Of a stretch of 12,831 nucleotides of DNA, positions 1-6,487 are shown in pieces (positions within the stretch are counted from its first letter, which is position 1; each line of letters starts with the position of its first letter). The position numbers and the translations under genes are program-made. The stretch is from Chloroflexota bacterium (GTDB lineage: Bacteria > Chloroflexota > UBA11872 > VXOZ01), in contig VXOZ01000071.1 in the NCBI GenBank assembly GCA_009839775.1, positions 1 through 12,831 of the forward strand, written 5' to 3'. The notes beneath the pieces were generated by a model, which made no database searches, was not told the DNA's origin, and saw nothing but the letters and a program-made list of their open reading frames with translations.

Positions 1-70
1 CACCCAGGACGTCGTAGCGCATCTGGTCGACCATGATGTGCAGGATGTTCGGTCGGTTGTTGGTTGTCAT
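1..70 (-). CDS. Sulfatase, N-terminal fragment (runs off window)
   Basis: Reading the minus strand from the ATG at 70-68 gives an open frame to the window edge. It contains RPNILHIMVDQMRYDVLG, the typical opening of type I (formylglycine) sulfatases and related alkaline-phosphatase-fold hydrolases, in which the Asp after the hydrophobic strand binds the active-site divalent metal. An AAGGA ribosome site lies at 82-78, 7 nt before the ATG, which supports this start. Only 23 codons are present, so the catalytic Cys/Ser motif, the substrate and any later domains cannot be seen. No signal peptide is apparent: the hydrophobic stretch is the first beta strand of the fold. It lies downstream of two Gfo/Idh/MocA dehydrogenases on the same strand, a neighbourhood common in glycan or sulfated-sugar catabolism, but the link is inference. 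Confidence 0.75.
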   Translation of the reverse strand, partial: MTTNNRPNILHIMVDQMRYDVLG

Positions 71-205
71 ATGTCATTCCTTAGTGCATGGCCTGTTCGT
101 GCGGGCACGAGATTTCCTTAATTGCCTCTTGAAGTCGGCATCATGTTTTCTGGCCCCTCACCATCTGAATGTCCCACCAAGAGTCGCAATTTGGGGAATC
201 GTGGC

Positions 206-295
206 GGCAGGCATCCGCAGATTACAAACCTGCGCTACCGGACCCCGAGAGGCAGGCACACGTAGGTTGCGAACCTGCGCTACCGGGCTCAAGGG
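206..295. repeat. Tandem 45-bp repeat, two REP-like hairpins
   Basis: Two imperfect copies of a 45-bp unit lie head to tail (206-250 and 251-295). Each contains a short hairpin: arms 216-223/227-234 (one mismatch, loop ACA) and 261-268/272-279 (one G-T pair, loop GCG). Each hairpin runs into the same octamer GCGCTACC (232-239 and 277-284). Read on the minus strand this is GGTAGCGC at the foot of the stem, which resembles REP elements that carry a GTAG tetranucleotide beside a stem-loop. The pair lies in the 269-bp gap between the sulfatase fragment and the first Gfo/Idh gene. I see no gene here: the short reading frames through it are translations of the repeat. Confidence 0.7.
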
Positions 296-339
296 CGCGC
301 CGGCTGTCTCGCATAGTACTGCACTAAATTTAGAGAATC

Positions 340-1428
340 CTACCGAAACTGCGGCACGTCGAGCCACACGCCGCCCTGCATAGCGGCGTCGTGGGCCACA
401 ATGCCGGGTGCGGTGAATTCCACTCCGCGCACGGCGTCGATGGGCGCTTTCGTGTTGGCATCAATTGCCGCGATGAAGTCCTGGACCATGAAGTACTCGG
501 ACGTGCCGTGACCGCCTTGCCGGGCCTCCGGCGGTGCGTTTCGGTCCACGGTCGGACACTCGATCTCCTCTGCTCCCGTCTGTTTGGACATGGAGTCTAC
601 ATTGAAGTAGCGTCCGGTTGAGGCTCCGGCCTCGGTGTGCCGCCCGTTCTCGATGAAGCCCTTGGTGCCGTACAGCGTGTAGTAGACCGAATGCGGATGC
701 CGGTGCGCCACCTGGCTGCGCAGAATCTTGACCACGTTGCCTTTCTCGGTTTGGAACAGCCCCACTTCCATGTCCAGGTGTCCCAAGTCTTTTTCTTCAG
801 GATGCATGTTCCTACCGGCGGACGCGCCGGTGGCCTTCACGATGCGGTCATCCATGAGCGTGAGCACCGGGCCGAGCGTGTGGGCGCAGTACCAGATTGG
901 CGCGCGCGGCAGCCGCCACTTGGGCGTGCCGGTTTCCGGGTCACGCAGCAGGTCGGCGATTTCATGGACGTATTCCGCTTCCGCATAGAAGAGATTGCCT
1001 AGGGTGCCCTGCGCGACGAGTCTTCGCCACTCGAGTATGTAGTGAAAGTAGCAGTAGTTCTCCGCCATCATGTAGACGTTGCCGGTGCGTTCTTGTGCGG
1101 CAATGACCGCCGCGCATTCGTCCAGGGTATAGGCTACGGTCTGCTCGCAAAGCACGTGCTTGCCGCTTTCCATCGCGGCAATCGCTTGCGGCGCGTGAAA
1201 CTCGATGGGTGTAGCAATCACAATGACATCGAGCGCGGCGTTCACGAAGTCATCGAAAGCGGTGAACAGCCTTTCATCCGGCAGGTTGAAGTCAGCCGCC
1301 ATCGACGTGAGGGTGTCTTCCTTAAGGTCACAAAGCGCTGCCACTTCGACGCGGGGATGCGTAGCCAAGGCACGCACAAGACCGCCGCCGCGGCGCAAAC
1401 CGACAAAGCCGACTTTGAGCTTATCCAT
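340..1428 (-). CDS. Gfo/Idh/MocA-family oxidoreductase (copy 1)
   Basis: A 362-residue predicted NAD(P)-dependent dehydrogenase, probably acting on a sugar, inositol or related polyol; the substrate is unknown. The N-terminal Rossmann domain (about residues 1-125) begins KVGFVGLRRGGG, followed by the acidic strand end AALCDLKE and the IATPIEFHA segment typical of the family. The C-terminal alpha/beta domain holds AENYCYFHY and WYCAHTLGPVLTLMDD, where family members keep substrate-binding and catalytic His/Asp residues. Two departures are visible: the middle glycine of GxGxxG is Arg12, and the usual EKP motif reads E95-Q96-T97, so the common lysine is glutamine. The start is supported by an AAAGGGA ribosome site just upstream. 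Roughly four residues in five match the copy at 2167-3270. There is no signal peptide, so it is probably cytoplasmic. Confidence 0.9.
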   Translation of the reverse strand: MDKLKVGFVGLRRGGGLVRALATHPRVEVAALCDLKEDTLTSMAADFNLPDERLFTAFDDFVNAALDVIVIATPIEFHAPQAIAAMESGKHVLCEQTVAYTLDECAAVIAAQERTGNVYMMAENYCYFHYILEWRRLVAQGTLGNLFYAEAEYVHEIADLLRDPETGTPKWRLPRAPIWYCAHTLGPVLTLMDDRIVKATGASAGRNMHPEEKDLGHLDMEVGLFQTEKGNVVKILRSQVAHRHPHSVYYTLYGTKGFIENGRHTEAGASTGRYFNVDSMSKQTGAEEIECPTVDRNAPPEARQGGHGTSEYFMVQDFIAAIDANTKAPIDAVRGVEFTAPGIVAHDAAMQGGVWLDVPQFR

Positions 1429-1670
1429 TCGCTTCCCTTTGCTTGGGTTTCCTCTTGTGTTCCTAGAATGACTCTACAAGTCTCGCGCAGGTACCAAGTG
1501 TTTGCAATGAGTTCCCTTCATCCTCACCCACACCTTGTGGAAAGGAGAGTTGGCGTACGCCTCTGCGCAAGGCCAACGGCGGCCTAATTGAGCTGTGTCA
1601 GGAGAAGAATGGGAAGAGTGGCGTCGCACTTGTTTGACGCCCCCCTATCTCCTGCGGGCGCAGAGCCTGT

Positions 1671-1687
1671 CCCGTATTCGATACGGG
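1671..1687. repeat. Perfect 7-bp hairpin (CCCGTAT/ATACGGG)
   Basis: CCCGTAT at 1671-1677 pairs exactly with ATACGGG at 1681-1687 across the loop TCG. There is no T-run on either side, so it is not a classical terminator. It lies among other intergenic hairpins and is probably one more dispersed palindromic repeat, although only one copy is present in this window. Confidence 0.45.
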
Positions 1688-1764
1688 GTTGCAAGTCGAC
1701 GCTACGGTGCATTGGTTGGCGTGCAGGTGGAATTTGAAAGACTGCTCTGCTTCGCGACACTGTT

Positions 1765-1930
1765 GTTGGGGACTATTGTAAACGCTTCCCTAGCTCTCTC
1801 ACAAAAGTGCGGGGGACTAGCCCCCGCGCTACCCTGACGCCAGGCCGTGCAGTTGGGGACTATGGTCAACGCTCTCCTAGCTCACTCACAAAGGAGCGGG
1901 GGACAAGCCCCCGCGCTACTCTGATGCCAG
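1765..1930. repeat. 87-bp tandem repeat, two G/C-rich REP-like hairpins
   Basis: Unit 1 spans 1765-1851 and unit 2 spans 1852-1930 (slightly shorter match). They align without gaps, with only scattered substitutions. Each has a perfect 7-bp stem: GCGGGGG 1809-1815 with CCCCCGC 1821-1827 (loop ACTAG), and 1896-1902 with 1908-1914 (loop ACAAG). Each stem ends in GCGCTAC, shared with the repeat at 206-295. On the minus strand each therefore reads GTAGC followed by the stem, the layout of REP sequences. The two stems differ in the loop and flanks, while the stem bases are fully conserved. Confidence 0.75.
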
Positions 1931-2035
1931 ACTCCGCAAACGCCCAATGCAATCCAAACCGTTCGCTAGTCTTGCGGCTCGTGGCAGGATGGCCCTATTA
2001 GTAGCTATCTCATAAACACATCGCTCTGTTAGACT

Positions 2036-2123
2036 TGCCCTTCGACAGGCTCAGGGCGAACGGAAAGGGCAAGAATCCGTTCGTGCTGAGTGGGCTTCGC
2101 AAAGCCCTTGTCGAAGCACGAGT
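2036..2123. repeat. Composite long inverted repeat
   Basis: The left part contains TTCGACAGGCTCAGGGCGAA followed by CGG. The right part begins CCGTTCG, continues GTGCTGAG and ends TGTCGAAGCACGA, so its ends are the inverse complement of the left part. The right arm is interrupted by a small hairpin, GGGCTT-CGCA-AAGCCC (2092-2107), and has its own outer stem, TCGTGCT with AGCACGA. From general experience, CCCTTCGACAGGCTCAGGG-type palindromes are widespread intergenic repeats in several bacterial phyla. It lies 44 bp downstream of the stop codon of the Gfo/Idh gene at 2167 and could also act as its transcript end, but there is no T-run. Confidence 0.65.
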
Positions 2124-2166
2124 TGGTATGTCAATCCGATCCTATGAGAAGGCCTCTAGTAATTCG

Positions 2167-3270
2167 CTAGCGGAACTGCGGCACGTCGAGCCAGACACCG
2201 CCTTGCATGGCAGCCTCGTGGGCGATGATGCCAGGGGCTGTGAACTCCACGGCGCGCACGGCGTCGATGGGGGCCTTTGTGTTGTTGTCGATTGCGTTAA
2301 TGAAGTCCTGCACCAGGAAGTACTCAGACGTACCATGGCCGCCAAGAAGAGCCTCCGGCGGTGCGTTGGGGTCCACCAACGGGCAGTCGATCTCTTGCGC
2401 CCCGGTCTGTTTGGCCATCGTATCCACGTTAAAGTACCGTCCGGTCGAATAGCGTCCGGTTGCAGGGCGGTTTGCAACGTAACGACCGTTCTCGATAAAC
2501 CCCTTGGTGCCATAGAGCGAGGAAAAGGCCAACTGCGGATGCCGGAGCGCTACCTGGCTACGCTGAATCTTGATGACACTGCCCTTCTCGGTATGAAAGA
2601 GCCCAACTTCCATGTCCAAGTGGCCTAAGTCCTCTTCTTCCGGGAAGATATTCCTGCCGGCGGACGCGCCGGTGGCCTTTACGATGCGGTCGTCCATGAG
2701 CGTGAGTAACGGCCCCAGCGGGTGCGCGCAATACCAAATCGGCGGGCGCGACAGCCGCCACTTGGGCGTGCCGGTGTCCGGGTCGCGCAGTAAGTGTGCG
2801 ATCTCGTGAATATAATCCGCTTCCGCATAGAAGAGCGTGCCGAGGTCTCCGCGCGCGATGAGTTTGCGCCACTCGCGGATGTAATGAAAATAGCAGTGAT
2901 TTTCCACCATCATGTAGACGTTGCCGGTACGCTCTTGGGCGGAAATGACCGCTTCACACTCGTCCAGAGTGTACGCTACGGTCTGTTCGCAGAGGACGTG
3001 CTTGCCGCTCTCCATGGCGGCGATGGACTGCGCTGCGTGAAACTCGATGGGCGTGGCGATCACCACGATATCCAGCGCGGCGTTGACGAACTCGTCGAAT
3101 GCCGTGAAGAGGGCAGTATCAGGAAGGTTGAAGTCTCCGGCCATAGCGGCGAGAAGCTCTTCCTTTAGATCACAAAGAGCTGCAACTTCAACGTGTGGAT
3201 GCGCGGCCATGGCGCGCAAGAGTGCGCCGCCGCGGTGGAGACCGACAAAGCCGACTTGGAGTTGCTCCAT
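2167..3270 (-). CDS. Gfo/Idh/MocA-family oxidoreductase (copy 2)
   Basis: A 367-residue paralog of the gene at 340-1428, predicted to be a cytoplasmic NAD(P)-dependent dehydrogenase of unknown substrate. It has the same layout: Rossmann start QVGFVGLHRGGA (middle glycine of GxGxxG replaced by His12), IATPIEFHA, E95-Q96-T97 in place of EKP, ENHCYFHY, and WYCAHPLGPLLTLMDD. The two proteins match almost throughout, including the C-terminal GGVWLDVPQFR. The five extra residues lie at a TGRYSTGRY segment, coded by a 15-bp tandem duplication (2435-2464). An AGAGGT ribosome site precedes the ATG. Its promoter should lie in 3271-3514. Conservation of reading frame and motifs in both copies argues that both are functional, perhaps with diverged substrates or expression. 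Confidence 0.9.
   Translation of the reverse strand: MEQLQVGFVGLHRGGALLRAMAAHPHVEVAALCDLKEELLAAMAGDFNLPDTALFTAFDEFVNAALDIVVIATPIEFHAAQSIAAMESGKHVLCEQTVAYTLDECEAVISAQERTGNVYMMVENHCYFHYIREWRKLIARGDLGTLFYAEADYIHEIAHLLRDPDTGTPKWRLSRPPIWYCAHPLGPLLTLMDDRIVKATGASAGRNIFPEEEDLGHLDMEVGLFHTEKGSVIKIQRSQVALRHPQLAFSSLYGTKGFIENGRYVANRPATGRYSTGRYFNVDTMAKQTGAQEIDCPLVDPNAPPEALLGGHGTSEYFLVQDFINAIDNNTKAPIDAVRAVEFTAPGIIAHEAAMQGGVWLDVPQFR
2435..2464 (-). repeat. 15-bp tandem duplication inside Gfo/Idh copy 2
   Basis: TACCGTCCGGTCGAA (2435-2449) is followed at once by TAGCGTCCGGTTGCA (2450-2464), matching at 12 of 15 positions. It codes for the doubled TGRY of copy 2. Copy 1 has only one unit, resembling the second, and the duplication exactly accounts for the difference between 362 and 367 residues. 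Confidence 0.8.
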
Positions 3271-3357
3271 AGGCTTACCTCTCGGTTTTTCTACTGAGGG
3301 TATCCCTGCGGTGCCATTGCAGCACCCTTAGAAGGGCCCTAAGTCTCACAGAACTTC

Positions 3358-3390
3358 CCCTCACCCTAGCCCTCTCCCTCTGGAGAGGGG
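3358..3390. repeat. CCCTCTCC/GGAGAGGG hairpin repeat
   Basis: CCCTCTCC (3370-3377) pairs perfectly with GGAGAGGG (3382-3389) around CTCT. It is preceded by CCCTCACCCTAG, a context I recognise as a common dispersed intergenic repeat in many bacteria. A degenerate relative (CCTCACCCAC...GGAGAG) occurs near 1523-1547. It lies within the upstream region of Gfo/Idh copy 2, so it could influence that gene's leader, but no function is shown. Confidence 0.55.
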
Positions 3391-3453
3391 ACTGTCGTTT
3401 TCGCCAATGGGTGCGTGCTGGCGGATACTCGCGCATCCTGTCAACACAAATCG

Positions 3454-3487
3454 GAGAGGGGCGTCACACACAAGTGACGCCCCTCTC
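3454..3487 (-). terminator. Perfect 14-bp hairpin after the molybdenum hydroxylase operon
   Basis: GAGAGGGGCGTCAC (3454-3467) and GTGACGCCCCTCTC (3474-3487) form a perfect 14-bp stem with the 6-nt loop ACACAA. It begins 27 bp past the stop codon of the molybdopterin subunit on the minus strand. The bases after it on that strand, CGATTTGTGTTG, are moderately T-rich; on the plus strand ATTTCTTGT follows. Neither side is a full U-tract. Position and stability fit a transcript end for the operon, possibly bidirectional; a barrier against decay is the alternative. Confidence 0.6.
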
Positions 3488-3514
3488 ATTTCTTGTCTTG
3501 CAGTGTGCAAATCG

Positions 3515-5848
3515 CTAAGCCGAAGGATTGCCGTTTGATCTGCCGTTCGCCTTGGCGTCGCGCAGTGCCATCACAATACGCTCCGGCGTCAGCGGCATGT
3601 TGTGCAGTGGAATGCCGAGGGCATCGCTGATAGCGCTCGTGATGGCGGCGCCCGGCGGGACGATGCTGGGCTCGCCCACGATGCGCGTGCCTTTCCAGCC
3701 GTAGGGATTGTGCTTCTCTACGATAACGGCGTCCACATCCGGCACGTCCGCCGCAGTCGGCAGGCGATAGTCGAGGAGGCCGGGATTGCGGACGCGGCCG
3801 TCCTCGTCGTAGACGATCTCCTCCAGCAAGGCGTACCCAACACCCTGGATGGTGCCGCCCTGGATTTGGCCCTTCACGGAAAGCGGGTTGATGGCAAAAC
3901 CGGCGTCCTGTACGCCAACGAGGTTCAAGATCGTGACGAGACCGGTCTCGGTATCAACCTCAACATCGGCGATAGTACCGGCAAAGCCCGGATTGCCGCG
4001 AGCCGGTTTGCCGTGGCCGGTGCCGATGATCGGGCCGTTCGCCGAACCGACAGCCTCATCAGAGATGCGGCGGTAGGTGACATAACGATCCGGATCGCTC
4101 TCGGCCCACATCTTGCCTTCATCGAACTCAATATCATCGGGATCCGCGCCGAGGCGCTGCGCGGCAACCGACTTCATCTGGCGGAGCACGTCTTGTGCAG
4201 CGGCAGCGGCCGAAAGGCTCATCGTATATGTAACCTGGCTGCCACCCGCTACGGGGCCAAAGGGCGCTTCATTTGTATCGCCCTGGTGCACGCTCACGTA
4301 TTCCAGCGGCACGCGCAATTCTTCAGCGGCGACCTGTGCTATAGACGTGGTATTGCCGGTAAGGTTGATGGTGCCGACGAGGACGCTGAAAGAGCCGTCG
4401 GCCTCGAGTTTGATCGTAGCGGCTGAACCGCCCGCGCCGCCGGACCAGCAGCCTATAGCCGCACCCCGGCCGCGGGGATTGCCGTTGCTTCCCTGTGCCA
4501 GGGGCGTGCCCCAGACCGGATGGTCTTTCATGGCTTCCAGCACCTCTACCGCGCCAACGTTCGGTAGAGGCTGACCGTTCGGCCAACGGTCGCCTTCGCC
4601 GATCGCGTTCTTTAGCCGAAAATCGAGTGGGTCCATGCCAATCTCTTGCGCAACCCAGTTCATCACGTTCTCAATCGCGTGCGCGGAGTTCGGCGCGCCC
4701 GGTGCGCGATACGCACCAACGCTTACCTTATTGGTAAGAACCTCGAAGCCTTCCAGTTCCATATTGGGGAAGACATAGCAGCTTCCCAAGAGCATAGTTG
4801 CCGTGGACATGGGGGAGCCGGGGTAGGCGCCGGTATCCATGACAACGCGGCCTTGCAGGGCCGTTATGGTACCGTCCTGCTTCGCGCCGATCTTCACGTC
4901 GATGACCGAACCCGGAGCCGGGTTGGCGGCGACGAGCTCTTCGCTTCTACTCCACACGACCTTTACGGGCTTCCGCGCTTTCTTGGAGAGTATCGCCGGA
5001 ATTGGGGCGAGCAGCGTCATTTTGCCGCCAAAGCCGCCGCCGATGGCCGTGCCTTGCACGATGACTTTGTGGGCCGGCAGCTTGAGCAAGCGCGCCACGG
5101 TATCGCGCACGTAGAATTGGCCCTGGGACGTGACCCACATCCTCATGTCGCCGGCGGGCGTGAAATGGGCCAGCGCCGCATGGGGCTCAAGGTACGTTTG
5201 GTGGACCATGGCTGCGGTAAAGCGGCCTTCCTTTATGACGTCCGCTTCCGCAAACCCTTCCTCGATATCGCCGCGCCCGAACTGCACCTGCGATGAGACA
5301 TTGCCGGACTCTTCCAAGTCTTCGGCAGAAGACGCGACAGAGGAGTGGAATGACATTTCAGTCCGGTCGATTTCGCCGCCGTCGCCGTGGCGAATTACCG
5401 GCGAGTCCGGTTCCATGGCCCGCAGTGGGTCCAGCACATGGGGCAGAGGTTCGTAGTCGACCTCAATGAGTTCCAGGGCCGCTTCCGCGTCTTCCATAGT
5501 GACGGCGGCCACGGCAGCCACCGCTTCGCCGAGGTAGAGCGCAGCTTCGCCGGCAAAGACGTTGTGCGGGCGAGAGGTCGGTTCCACCACGTCGTCGTCA
5601 AAATCGGCAGCCGTCGCTACGGTAACGACACCGGGTGCCTCAAGCGCCTTGGCGTAATCAATACTCCTGATGCGGGCGTGGGCGTGCGGGCTCCGCAGAA
5701 TTGCGCCCCACAACATACCGGGCAGAGAGAAGTCCGCGCCAAACTTGGTGGCGCCTGTAACGTTCTCAATGCCATCAAGTCGGCTCACCGGCTTGCTGGC
5801 AACACGCAGTGCGGTCTTCTCTTGTGGGCGTTCGACCACCTTTGCCAT
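3515..5848 (-). CDS. Xanthine dehydrogenase-family molybdopterin-binding subunit
   Basis: A 777-residue large subunit of a molybdenum hydroxylase. It would bind molybdopterin cytosine dinucleotide and hydroxylate an aldehyde or N-heterocycle using water. The N-terminal a/b hammerhead domain covers about residues 15-140 (KPVSRLDGIENVTG, then LWGAILRSPHAHARI). The first cofactor domain has GGGFGGK at 270-276 and AYRAPGAPN near 380. The second has GGSQVTYTMS, QDAGFAINPLSVKGQIQGG and the catalytic glutamate, E726 in VGEP. The absence of the AYxCSFR loop argues against a form I CO dehydrogenase. The segment around E726 reads GWKGTRIVGEPSIVPP, longer than the usual GAKGVGEPP. The start has a textbook AGGAGGA at 5861-5855. 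It is last in the operon after the 2Fe-2S (68-bp gap) and FAD subunits. No Tat signal is seen, so it is cytoplasmic. Confidence 0.93.
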   Translation of the reverse strand: MAKVVERPQEKTALRVASKPVSRLDGIENVTGATKFGADFSLPGMLWGAILRSPHAHARIRSIDYAKALEAPGVVTVATAADFDDDVVEPTSRPHNVFAGEAALYLGEAVAAVAAVTMEDAEAALELIEVDYEPLPHVLDPLRAMEPDSPVIRHGDGGEIDRTEMSFHSSVASSAEDLEESGNVSSQVQFGRGDIEEGFAEADVIKEGRFTAAMVHQTYLEPHAALAHFTPAGDMRMWVTSQGQFYVRDTVARLLKLPAHKVIVQGTAIGGGFGGKMTLLAPIPAILSKKARKPVKVVWSRSEELVAANPAPGSVIDVKIGAKQDGTITALQGRVVMDTGAYPGSPMSTATMLLGSCYVFPNMELEGFEVLTNKVSVGAYRAPGAPNSAHAIENVMNWVAQEIGMDPLDFRLKNAIGEGDRWPNGQPLPNVGAVEVLEAMKDHPVWGTPLAQGSNGNPRGRGAAIGCWSGGAGGSAATIKLEADGSFSVLVGTINLTGNTTSIAQVAAEELRVPLEYVSVHQGDTNEAPFGPVAGGSQVTYTMSLSAAAAAQDVLRQMKSVAAQRLGADPDDIEFDEGKMWAESDPDRYVTYRRISDEAVGSANGPIIGTGHGKPARGNPGFAGTIADVEVDTETGLVTILNLVGVQDAGFAINPLSVKGQIQGGTIQGVGYALLEEIVYDEDGRVRNPGLLDYRLPTAADVPDVDAVIVEKHNPYGWKGTRIVGEPSIVPPGAAITSAISDALGIPLHNMPLTPERIVMALRDAKANGRSNGNPSA

Positions 5849-5916
5849 GTTCTCTCCTCCTCGCGATTGCTTCGTCTACAGGGTAGGCAAGGCGCTTGGC
5901 CGCAGCGGGCCCAACA

Positions 5917-6441
5917 CTATTCGCCTTCGGGTTCCGGAACGAGCTCCAGTGGCTCGGGCGACACTTCAATGCGTTCAACTTTGCCGTCGATGACCGAGTG
6001 TAGGGCAGTCACGATGGTCTCATAGCCGGTGCAACGGCAGAGATTGCCGGCAATGCCCATGCGCAACTCATCATCCGTAGGGTTGGGGTTATCGCGCAAG
6101 TAGGCGGTGGCCATGACCACGAAGCCGGGCGTGCAGATGCCGCATTGGGTCGCCCCGGCAGTAACGAAGGCGGACTGCACCTCGTTCAGCTTGTCATCGG
6201 TCACCATCCCCTCGACGGTGGTTACCGCCGCGCCCTCGGCTTCCACAGCCAGGGTCAAGCAAGAGTGGTGCGGATCGCCGTCAATCAAGACGGTGCAGGC
6301 GCCGCAGTCGCCGGTGCCGCACCCTTCTTTCGCGCCGGTAAGGCCCAAGTCCTCGCGCAGGAAGTCGAGCAGCCGCACCTGCGGCTCGACAATGCGCTTC
6401 ACCGGTATGCCGTTTACCGTTAGTTGCAACGGATAGTCCAT
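5917..6441 (-). CDS. (2Fe-2S)-binding small subunit of molybdenum hydroxylase
   Basis: A 174-residue electron-transfer subunit (CoxS/XdhC-type) carrying two 2Fe-2S clusters between the molybdenum and FAD centres. The plant-ferredoxin domain starts YPLQLTVNGIPVKR and binds its cluster through EGCGTGDCGACTVL plus a later Cys in HHSCL. The all-helical C-terminal domain binds the second through CGICTPGF and NLCRCTGYE. The tail after residue 155 is acidic and proline-rich (SPEPLELVPEPEGE). The open frame extends up to 6531, but the extra residues there are not family-like and overlap the end of the FAD subunit gene. I therefore prefer the ATG at 6441 (MDYPLQL), with GGAGG about 12 nt upstream. It is the middle gene of the operon, between the FAD subunit (46-bp gap) and the molybdopterin subunit. 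Confidence 0.92.
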   Translation of the reverse strand: MDYPLQLTVNGIPVKRIVEPQVRLLDFLREDLGLTGAKEGCGTGDCGACTVLIDGDPHHSCLTLAVEAEGAAVTTVEGMVTDDKLNEVQSAFVTAGATQCGICTPGFVVMATAYLRDNPNPTDDELRMGIAGNLCRCTGYETIVTALHSVIDGKVERIEVSPEPLELVPEPEGE

Positions 6442-6487
6442 CGCTCTTGCTGCCTCCAGAGATGTTTCTATGCTGTTAGGTATATTT

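Larger units (their letters stand above)
1429..2166. other. Gene-free interval with several repeat families
   Basis: This 738-bp stretch separates the two Gfo/Idh paralogs and has no credible gene; frames through it are short or are translations of repeats. In order it holds a perfect 7-bp hairpin (1671-1687), an 87-bp tandem repeat with two G/C-rich hairpins (1765-1930) and a long composite inverted repeat (2036-2123). Copy 1's promoter should lie within its left part, upstream of 1428 on the minus strand, but I could not identify a convincing -35/-10 pair. No transposase remnant was recognised. Confidence 0.6.

Noticed and set aside
206..295. CRISPR array suggested by regularly spaced similar sequences
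   Set aside because: Only two direct units with no spacers between them and each an internal hairpin; this is a tandem repeat, not repeat-spacer structure.
158..367. Minus-strand frame with repeated VAQVxNLR segments
   Set aside because: The repeated peptide is simply the translation of the 45-bp tandem repeat; no ribosome site or family match.
2035..2628. Plus-strand open frame of 197 codons starting in a repeat
   Set aside because: It begins inside the palindromic repeat (MPFDRLRANG is the repeat translated) and then runs antisense to the Gfo/Idh gene.
3439..3444. Perfect minus-strand TTGACA as a -35 element for Gfo/Idh copy 2
   Set aside because: No acceptable -10 hexamer at 16-18 bp; the following bases are G/C-rich.
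3602..4426. Plus-strand open frame of 274 codons
   Set aside because: It is antisense to the molybdopterin subunit, whose motifs are all intact, and its translation shows no recognisable domain.
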